Notes under the pieces: generated by a model
Told to the model about the DNA's origin: nothing
Databases searched by the model: none
The model's input: the letters and a program-made list of their open reading frames with translations, nothing else
Position numbers and translations under genes: made by a program
DNA from: Ailurus styani
Taxonomy: Eukaryota > Chordata > Mammalia > Carnivora > Ailuridae
Length of the DNA: 64,000 nt
Assembly (NCBI GenBank): GCA_002007465.1
Contig: LNAC01000065.1
Span: forward strand, 3,529,623 to 3,593,622
Reading direction: 5' to 3'
Shown here: piece after piece, positions 56,398 through 64,000 of the stretch
How positions within the stretch are numbered: the stretch's first letter is position 1
How the letters are laid out: each line of letters begins with the position of its first letter

Positions 56398-56794
56398 AAC
56401 TGTATCTTAGAAGTAATTAGAATAGGCATAGATCTAGACATTTCAGGAGTCATCGTCTGTGTAATTTTTGCTTGGCTGAAAAATAATGTGTAACCAAATG
56501 ATACTGATACAAAGGATGGTCCTTAGTAGGAGTCTATTCTTTATCTCCACAGTGTTTATTTTACATGGATATTTCTCACAGAAAGGAATTGGGAAAGATT
56601 ATATACTATATGTAGTTAATCACATATTTGTTCTAGAATTTGTATATTAGCTTGAATTCTTGACTCCATCTCAGTTTTTATCTGCTGAACAAGAAAAAAC
56701 AGATTTTTTCTAATTAGAAATTCTTTTGGGGACTTTATAGGCAATACTCTTTAACTAGGGATGTGTACAAAGAGATTCATTGGAGTAGACATTT
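56398..56794. other. AT-rich, nothing recognised
   Basis: No gene or repeat identified. Confidence 0.4.
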
Positions 56795-56955
56795 ATAGTT
56801 AATGTTTATTGAGCACATACTACTGCTAGCCACTTTCTAACATTTAAACTTTACGTTGCAATTCTATGACATATAGTGGCATTATCACCATTTTACAAGA
56901 TGAAAACTGAAGCACGGTGTGGTTTAGTAACTCTTCTAAAGATCTCATTGCTAGA
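56795..56955 (-). mobile_element. MIR, antisense
   Basis: 'aatgtttattgagcacatac', 'ggcattatcaccattttaca' and 'agatgaaaactgaagcacgg' match the antisense MIR order. Confidence 0.85.
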
Positions 56956-57849
56956 AAAGTTGTCTGTTGACCTTTCTTGGTGAAAACCTTTTCTCCACCC
57001 TAGACATGGATCTTCCTTCAATTCCTTATGTTATGTGTGATGTGAAGGTATTGTTAGGAGGTAATCAGGCCTAGGGATGACCAATGGGAAGTATAGCGTG
57101 GTTCCAGAAACAGCTTTAATGTCAATGTCACATTTTACCATGACTAGAGAATTACCTTACATCTTGGGAAATTTCTTGCTGGTACATCCTCCATGGACTC
57201 TTAGTACACTTCCGGTGTTCTAACCACAGAACCAGAGCCCTTCTCCCTATGGAGCCTCTTCATTCCCAAGCCCCACCTACTCTCCCCAGGAAACCAGGGA
57301 AAAACAAAAATTCCTTTCACTTTCCTACACAAGGCAGCTCACCTTTCCTTTTGAAATTTCTTCTTCTTTCAGACCATGAATGGACTATTCTTTTTAATGC
57401 CCAAAGAGACTTTTCCACATATTTTCCCAAATAAAGAACCACTGCCATCTCCCCTGGTATATAGAAATAGCCCTGGGTAATGCATTTTTGTTTGTTTTCA
57501 ATATTGATGTTTTTCTTCTCACTACATCTATTAATATCAGAAATTGAAAAGAACTTGATAAGAGGAAACTGGCAAAAGATATGACCATATGATGAATTTC
57601 ATGCTTAACTTCACAGGAAAATCTTCACTAAATATTAACCGAAAAAAGCAGACTATAAAACCCTAATCGCAGTTATGAACACCTTTTTTTTTTTTAACAG
57701 AAGTACTCAGGAACTGTATTATAAATACCAACTATTGTCTGTCATAAACTATAACGCAGAGACCCCCTCTGGTTTTATTGTGATGTGAAAGATCCTTTGC
57801 TCTTACTCAAACTCTCTTAGCTGTTGTGTTTTCCTGATAACAACCTCTA
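56956..57849. other. No recognisable feature
   Basis: No gene. Frames of 61-64 codons at 57249-57588 on opposite strands, without motifs. Confidence 0.4.
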
Positions 57850-58100
57850 CTAACAGCTAATAATTACCAAGAACTTACTCTGGGCCAAATGGAGTTCTAT
57901 CACTTCACAGGAATTAATTCATTTAAACTCATTCAAAACAACCAGATGAGGCCTGTACTTCTATTCCTACTTTATAACTGAGTAAACTGAGGCATAGAGA
58001 AGTTAAGGACCTGGTTCAATTCATAAAGAAGCCAGGGGTAAAGCCAGATTTGAACCCAGAAAGTCTGGTTCTGGACCTCACATTCTTACTTACCAAGCCT
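57850..58100 (-). mobile_element. MIR, antisense, near full length
   Basis: 'aagaacttactctgggccaa', 'ctactttataactgagtaaa', 'ctgaggcatagagaagttaa', 'taaagccagatttgaaccca' and 'gaaagtctggttctggacct' follow the antisense MIR from 3' end to tRNA head. Confidence 0.9.
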
Positions 58101-58579
58101 GGGTGTTTTTCCTCTTTCCTTTCTTGTTCTCAAATATCATTTCTTCCTACGTCAGTTGGTTCTGCTTCAATCAACCTCTGCCATTTCTAACGTGTGCTTC
58201 TCTGTTTGTTGGGGTAGAATGGGCATGCTTAGCATAAACATGATCTAATTTATTGAATCAATAACCTTTATTTTAGGTACAGTATCAAATCAATAGTTTC
58301 TGGTCAAATGAATGTTTTTATAAGAGCTCCGCTGCATCTCCCATCTGGAAAGGGAGGAAGTCTTTCCTTGTCCTTTAGCGACCTCTTATTGTTTAATACA
58401 GGGATGAGCTGTTTCTACCAGTTGAGTGGCTGGAAGTCTGACCATCAGGTAACCCGTGCAGTGATGATGTACTTCATGCTCTTTGCTGTCAGGGGAAGAA
58501 CTCAGAGATAAGGGGGTTAATGGAGCATCTGGTGCCTCCACTGATAAACTTGGAGAAGCCCCAGGCCTGTAAATAATAG
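58101..58579. other. Unique sequence, nothing recognised
   Basis: No repeat family and no exon supported. Confidence 0.4.
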
Positions 58580-58835
58580 ATTGTGGGTGGAAGGTTCTTT
58601 ATTTACGTCTGGAGAGTCTTGGAGCTGCAGGACGATGGGTGGGGGCTTCCCAAGCACTCCGGGGACGCTGAGAGCACACTCGCCCGCGGGCAAGGCGCTG
58701 TCTTCCTCGTCTGTTTCCGACCGGCCCTAGATGGCCTCCAGAAGCCCCTCTGCCACCCAGTTGTTTGCTTCCTCAACAGAAGGGAGCAGCCCAGCTGGCA
58801 AGAGAACAGTGGGCCTCACAGGACTTTGTTATGAG
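58580..58835. promoter_or_regulatory. CpG-bearing GC-rich patch; possible regulatory element
   Basis: Locally CpG-dense (acgtctgg, gacgatgg, ctccggggacgctg, cgcccgcggg, ggcgctg, ctcgtct, tccgaccgg) in an otherwise CpG-poor window. An 83-codon frame crosses it, with no recognised domain. It is too small for a classical CpG island. A decayed exon or an ancient element cannot be excluded. Confidence 0.3.
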
Positions 58836-60499
58836 GTTCTGTTTTCATCCTGTTCCAATTTCTGCTTGGCTGGATAGGAGTTTCTTCTCTGTAAGGGCAC
58901 ATCATAAATGTGTCACCACGCAAATTCTCTGTAAGAACGGATGATTCTTTATATCTGCCTTCAAACCCTTTAGTAATCAATTCCTCTGAAGTTTTCTGTT
59001 GATTTTTTTTTTTTTTGGTATTAAGAGAGATCAGAGGCAGCTGTAAAGTGAAGGTGCTAAGAGGGGACCAAAATCTCACTGATTTCCAGTCGATAAGATC
59101 ATGTGTGTTGTTTCACCTAGTTTCCAGAAACAAAATAAACGATAAGAACTAAACCGAAACTCCTTGAGCTTGCTTGAGCATGCCCTGATTTTCCTTGCAG
59201 ATCTGTCTGCTTTCTGTGGCTGCAGTGGGAGAGAAGGCCTTAGAGGACAGTGTGAAATGACTGAAGGGCAAATTCCTTTGCACTGAATGGATTACGTAGT
59301 CTTCCCAGTTGTTTGATAGTGGGATTCTCTCTTCCCTGTTTCACTGCTTCTTACCTTATCCAACATTAGAAAGTATCCTCTAAATGAGTACATGTGAAAA
59401 ATTACAATGTAAGGCCATCCCATAATCTCCCTTTAAAAATTATGGGTTCATCTCGACATGTAAGAATTGCCTCATGCTTTGGCAAGATACCACCTCCGGG
59501 TGTGAGAAGGGCTGCCCCGTGGCCCTTTGACTGGGTTGCTTTTGTTATCACAGTACGTCAACCTAGATTTGCCCTGTCACACAAATGTGCTGTCAGTAGC
59601 TTAGTTTTGACAGTTTTAGTTATGTGTCTCCTTGTAGCATATTGTCACACATACACTGACAAGAAGAGATGTGGTGTGCTAAATATATATCCTCCAGGAA
59701 AAAGAGAGAAGCAGCTCTTGGGGCAAAAACTATAAATTATTTTTGAGTTAATCTGTTTTGTGGTGGATTAAAAATCATCTCTATGTGATTGGGAAAAAAG
59801 TTTTCATGTCTAGTTTATAAGAAATGAAGTGTTTTAAACAGAAAACTAAGGAGTGATTTTAGAACATCGAATGTCCATCCTTTAATTATATACAGATTTG
59901 TCATAAAATATTAGCGAACATAGGGATGACTGCTCTATTCAAGGAGATGACAGTTCTCTGTATTTATGTTTGTTGATACTCTCAGATGGCGTATGGCTCC
60001 AGAAAGATTAAGAATCCTCGAGGGATGCCAGTGCAGATATACATTGATCATCTGATACAGCAGAGGAGGAGGAGGTCAGTTACCTTGGAGACATTTGATC
60101 TCAAGCACAGATTTATAAGGGACACAAGACATATTTAAAAAACAGGTTTCTGCTGGCTCACTCAGTTGGTAGAACATGAAGCTATTCGGCTCACAATTGA
60201 ATTGATGTTGGGATCCCAACAAAAGCAAAAACGGTGACAGCAGTTTCCAGTTCTTAGGCCTACTGTGTATTTTTTGCACCCATATTCCCACCAATCCCAG
60301 CTTGGGTTTCGTCATTTTATTCCTTCTCTTTAAATTATTTTTTATTTCAGAAGGACTTGAAATGACAAAAGCTGAGCCTTCTGAGGGAAGGGTGCATTTT
60401 CTGATGTATCTTCCGTCTGAACACCCTAACATAGCTTTCCAAATAGATCACACTTCTAACAAATTCTAAAAAAAATCAAGATTTTCCTGATTGCCTTTT
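58836..60499. other. No gene recognised (1.7 kb)
   Basis: Non-repetitive by eye. Frames of 113 codons (59394-59735, plus) and 118 codons (60076-60432, minus) have no recognisable motif or exon-like boundaries. Confidence 0.35.
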
Positions 60500-61075
60500 C
60501 ATTCTTTTCAAACATAAGATGAAGCTTTAGGCATCTGTCCCTTTTTGCTCAGATTGTCCCTTGCATCTGGGATGTCTTGTTGTCTTTATGGTTTTTCTCA
60601 ACATATTCTCCCTTTTTGGCCAAATTTATTTATTTATTTTTAAGATTTTATTTTAAAATCTTAAGACAGACAGAGAGAGATCACAAGTAAGCAGAGAGGC
60701 AGGCAGAGAGAGAGGAGGAAGTAGGCTCCCCACTGAGCAGGAAGCCCGATTAGGGCCTCGATCCCAGGACCCTGAGATTATGACCTAGCAGAGGCTTTAA
60801 CCCACTGAGCTACCCAGGTGCCCCTACCTTTTTGGCCAAATTTAAATGCCATTTGCTCATTAGTCCCCTCCATGACCCTGCTACTTGTCCTCTATCTTAA
60901 CATGCAAATGTGCCTGTGTTCCTAGAGCTCATTTCCTTCTTTCTTATACTCTTATTAGCTGACTTCATGTCTATCTTTTCCACTGAATATAAATTGCTCA
61001 AGTGCAAGGAATTTTTCTTCTTCTCTTCTGTTTCCTGCATAGAGAGTAAATGCTCACTAATTTTTCACATGGATA
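60500..61075 (+). mobile_element. L2 fragment, sense, split by a SINE
   Basis: Left of the SINE: 'gtcccttgcatctgggatgt'. Right: 'tagtcccctccatgaccctg', 'tccactgaatataaattgct', 'ttcctgcatagagagtaaat', 'gctcactaatttt'. The order matches the L2 sense 3' end. Confidence 0.7.
60629..60826 (-). mobile_element. SINEC, antisense, inserted in L2
   Basis: AAGATTTTATTTT, body, ending gagctacccaggtgcccc. Perfect 18-bp target-site duplication cctttttggccaaattta at 60611-60628 and 60827-60844. Confidence 0.96.
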
Positions 61076-61560
61076 AAAGATCCTGAAAGAGGGCCAAGTA
61101 CATGGAAACACAGAGTATCATTAAGATGAATAATTGGAAAGAGAGAGTCCAGTAGCTTCTTGTCTGCATGATGCTTCATTTCATGATGCCTCCATCATCT
61201 CTGGCTGATTCATCAGGGAAGTGGATGAACCTGAAAATAATATTCTTCTCATGGTTGACTTCACTACTACATTTTTGTTATTTTACTCAAGAGTAATTTG
61301 AGGACATTCACCATAAAAAAGTAGAGATGAAATAAAACTGAACAGAACAACAACAAACAAACAACGATAAAACCATAAAAATTGAAGTGAAAAACAACAA
61401 CAAAGCTTTAAAAGCAAAATAAAACAATAAGAGCCAAATCATAAAAGTGGGTGGGGGAAAAGAAAACTAGAAAGCGTATCTTCGTTAAGACAATCTCTTG
61501 TACATTCATTCTAAGGCAACATGGTGCCCAGCGTCTCTGACATAATTAAATCAGTGTTTG
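61076..61560. other. No gene; (CAA)-rich patch at 61340-61430
   Basis: A/C-rich simple sequence (acaacaacaaacaaacaac). Otherwise unremarkable. Confidence 0.45.
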
Positions 61561-61586
61561 TCAAGGTTTTTCTTTGAGGGAGTAGG

Positions 61587-61622
61587 TAATTAGCATAATC
61601 AATCAAATGATTAACATAATTA
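61587..61622. promoter_or_regulatory. Quasi-palindromic homeodomain-type motif cluster
   Basis: Arm taattagcataatca (61587-61601), 6-bp spacer, arm tgattaacataatta (61608-61622); 12 of 15 positions pair as an inverted repeat. It contains TAATTA twice, an ATTAGCAT octamer-like core and ATCAATCA, the complement of a PBX/HOX TGATTGAT site. AT-rich chance is the alternative. Confidence 0.35.
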
Positions 61623-61659
61623 AGTAGCATATTCCATAGCATTAATAAAATCAGTTGGA

Positions 61660-62646
61660 CTTTTCAGGACCTGTGTAGGAAACAGACACTGAGAGCTCTA
61701 GTAAGTACCTTGAGCAGAGATGCTCTGAGCTGTTGATAGACCATCCCAGTCGTGGGTGCTGCTACTTGGATCACCTCCTCTAGGATTGATGGTATCAGAT
61801 CTGGGTGGAGAGGAGGGCTTGAGCAATGTGTCTGTGATCAGGTGCTCAGGAATCCTTTGGCAGCCACCTGCAGCTCTATAAAAACAATCTCAGTAGTGTT
61901 CTGTGGACATCCTGCCACCAGTAAGAACAAGAGGTCACCGTGTGAAAGGAAGACTTGTAAACCACTGACAGGTGCAAGGAACACAAAGTTTCCTCAACAT
62001 GGTGCAGTTCTAGCCTGGTTAAATATGAGGCAGGATGAAGGTGAGGGGTATTTACAAGGAAGCTGTGGAATTTCCCCCAGTGGAAGGACTGACCGTAGAT
62101 CCAGAACTGAAACATGAAAGACAGGGGTCCTGTTTCTCCGTGCCTGTCTGATTTACCTCCTACTTACTTTTAGGTCACTTTTCTCTGTTTCTTCATGCAA
62201 AAACTACAAATACCAACATGAGGCATGTCTCCAGAGTCCCTCCATTTAGCTGTTCTTAAAAATTCAGTGTCATTAGGTAAGTGATTAGAGAACCTGAGTC
62301 CTCAGTGTAAACTCACAGGAGGGAGGATCCCATTAATCCAGCTTGGGTCAGTATCTACTTAATTGAACAATTTAGGTAAATTAGGTAGAAGGGGCAGAGT
62401 CCTAGAAGTTGGCTACCAGGAGGGGTTTTAGAGAAAGGGGCAGAGTGTAGGCAGCAATTACAAAGATCTCATTTAATGAATGTAAGACAGACCACATTTG
62501 CAGTGAAGACCGTGTGGAAGTTTTTGTCCATTATGAGGAAGGACAACCAGCACATTCAGGAATCAGCTTTTATTTTCTCTTTGACTATAGGGGAAATATT
62601 TTGTAGCTTGACTAAGGCTGTACTTTGATCCTATGTGACATTACTT
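61660..62646. other. No gene recognised (1 kb)
   Basis: A 121-codon plus frame (61752-62117) overlaps a 79-codon minus frame. Neither shows a domain, and composition and CpG content do not suggest an exon. No repeat identified. Confidence 0.35.
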
Positions 62647-62661
62647 AAAAGTACTGAGTCT

Positions 62662-62834
62662 TGGGGCACCTGGGTGGCTCAGTCAGTTAAGCATCCAACT
62701 ATTGATTCTGGCTCAGATCATGATCTCAGGATCATGAGATTTAGCCCCCATTTGGGCTCTGTGCTCAGCAGGGAGTCTGCTTAAGAGTCTCTCTCTCCCT
62801 CTCCCTCTGCCCTACTCCCTCTCAAAAAAAAAAA
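62662..62834 (+). mobile_element. SINEC, older subfamily, sense
   Basis: Head 'ggggcacctgggtggctcag', 'gtctgcttaagagtctctct', CT-rich end and A-tail without the usual AAATAAA block. Perfect 15-bp target-site duplication aaaagtactgagtct at 62647-62661 and 62835-62849. Confidence 0.94.
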
Positions 62835-63004
62835 AAAAGTACTGAGTCTCAGTCATTCCTGTAGAAAGCAAGAGAGTAAAGTTTGAATATACTTGTAAAA
62901 TTGAAAATCATTAATAATTGCTTCCATAATCATTTCTGCACACTTATCTTGACAAAACCAGTATCTGAGGACAACAATTAATGATTTTAATAATAGTTGT
63001 CATT

Positions 63005-63157
63005 GGGGCTCCTGGGTGGCTCAGGTGGTTAAGCATCTGCCTTCGGCTCAGGAGATGGAGCCCCCCATCGGGCTCTCTGCTCAGTGGGAAGTCTGCTTCT
63101 CCCTCTCTCTGCCTTACCCCCTGCTCATGCTCACTCTCTCTCTTTCTCTCAAATAAA
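63005..63157 (+). mobile_element. SINEC, sense, directly abutting an L1 3' end
   Basis: Head 'ggggctcctgggtggctcag', internal shortening around 'ctcaggagatggagcccccc', then CT-rich body and aaataaa, after which L1 sequence follows at once. No clear target-site duplication for the SINE alone. Confidence 0.9.
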
Positions 63158-63300
63158 TGGATAGGGTGGGTGGGTTATGGACATTGGGGAGGGCTTGCGC
63201 TATGGTGAATGCTGTGAAATGTGTAAACTTGATGATTCACAGACCTGTACCCCTGGGGCAAATAATACATTATATGCTAATTAAAAAAATAAAATAAAAA
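63158..63300 (+). mobile_element. L1 3' end, sense
   Basis: 'gggttatggacattggggag', 'ctatggtgaatgctgtgaaa' and 'gattcacagacctgtacccc', then AT-rich tail. About 140 bp. More diverged than the three antisense young copies. Confidence 0.9.
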
Positions 63301-63368
63301 GAACTGTTCCTAAAAAAAAAAATAGCATTTCTTGCTATGGACATTAGTCAGTATTTGGCCTTCAGCTA

Positions 63369-63406
63369 TGACGTCATGCACTCAGCCACTGTAATCACTT
63401 ATAAAG
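63369..63406 (+). promoter_or_regulatory. Perfect CRE palindrome followed by a TATA-like box
   Basis: TGACGTCA at 63369-63376 and TATAAAG at 63400-63406, about 24 bp between them. A start would be expected near 63430. Downstream, a 64-codon frame (63432-63626) has no known domain. Chance occurrence of an 8-mer is possible. Confidence 0.3.
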
Positions 63407-64000
63407 AAAATCCATGTAGACTAAGACATGAATGATAACAGTTCTCTATGAACCGTCAAAAATGATGAGAGTTGTGGTGACAGGAGCAATGGGCAGCAGC
63501 TACTTCCTTTTCCCCTCCACTCCTTCAGGGCCACCCAGCGGACTATTCTCTTCCTTTGTTTCCTTTGGCTCCTTGCCTTTTCCCCTCCCCTCGGGTACCT
63601 GTTTCTGTTTTTTAATACTCCTGTAGAGTCCTACATAGGTCCACAATCTCAACCTCCACACTCTCAGCCAGAACAGGGAGCTATGCTTTTTGCTCTTTCC
63701 TTCTAAAATGTAAACCTTTATGGAGATGATTAAAATATAAGTTGCATTTCTGAGTCAGACCAAACTCCAGCAGGCACATTTTAAGAATTACTCTGCAATA
63801 TAGTTCTTCATTTTCTTCTTTTATATTTTTAAGTAATGACTTTTTTTTTTGCGTTGTACTATGACTTTATTATGCTTTAGTTCTGATGACAGTACTACCA
63901 AAATAACAATAGTGTCTGCTCCAGTAATTTAACAGAGTGAAACTTACCACCATCCATTCTGAAGCATTAATAAGAAGCTTGGTGCTAAGTGAGCCTCAGT
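63407..64000. other. Non-repetitive end of window
   Basis: A pyrimidine-rich stretch at 63505-63615 and a T-run at 63841-63850. No gene or repeat supported. Confidence 0.35.

Noticed and set aside
58583..58834. 83-codon frame across the CpG cluster as a coding exon
   Set aside because: No recognisable domain and no clear splice sites; retained only as a possible regulatory patch.

Overview
The window is non-coding nuclear DNA from a carnivoran mammal. The clearest sign is 22 copies of the tRNA-Lys-derived Can-SINE (SINEC) family. Many have the 3' body 'tgcctgcctctctgcctac' followed by 'ttgtgatctctc' and an AAATAAATAAAATCTT tail. I associate this form with mustelids (ferret, mink, otter, badger), so my inference is a mustelid-like arctoid carnivore; I cannot name the species. 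No protein-coding exon, tRNA, rRNA or snRNA gene can be supported. The open frames present are short, or lie in microsatellites, SINEs, L1 fragments or runs of N. The window may be intergenic or lie inside a large intron, and nothing in the sequence decides which.

Layout. 1-13 kb: SINEs at 0.2, 3.5 and 8.3 kb, an ancient MIR, a MER5A-type hAT element at 5.4 kb, an L2 fragment and an MLT1-type LTR. 13-17 kb: a three-deep nest (ancient L1M, then a MER20-like hAT, then a young L1), more L1M and three SINEs. 17-29 kb: mostly unique AT-rich DNA with MIRs, two MLT1-type LTRs, a 106-bp L1 and long dinucleotide repeats. 29-38 kb: a further MaLR LTR between two microsatellites, a hAT element inside an L1M-like stretch, two SINEs at one target site, and a 2.2-kb antisense L1 with SINEs in and beside it. 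38-48 kb: an L2 with a recognisable reverse-transcriptase fossil, a 2.6-kb antisense L1M, a tiny L1 tail and a 1.9-kb sense L1. 48-64 kb: another SINE pair, a young antisense L1 containing a 593-base N gap, L2/MIR relics, more SINEs, and three non-repeat patches with regulatory character (58.6, 61.6 and 63.4 kb).

The most actionable observations concern the assembly. Each of three isolated single Ns (3507, 32733, 36572) separates two near-identical direct copies of 98, 87 and 193 bp. These look like unmerged contig ends, not biological duplications. The 593-N gap sits inside a young L1 whose flanking 15-bp target-site duplication is intact. The rest is an unusually readable insertion history: nested elements, two cases of a second SINE landing in the target site of an earlier one, and several L1 insertions of a very similar young lineage. 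I found no new gene system. The best functional candidates are a quasi-palindromic homeodomain-type motif cluster at 61.59 kb and a perfect CRE followed by a TATA-like box at 63.37 kb. Both are inferences from motif content.
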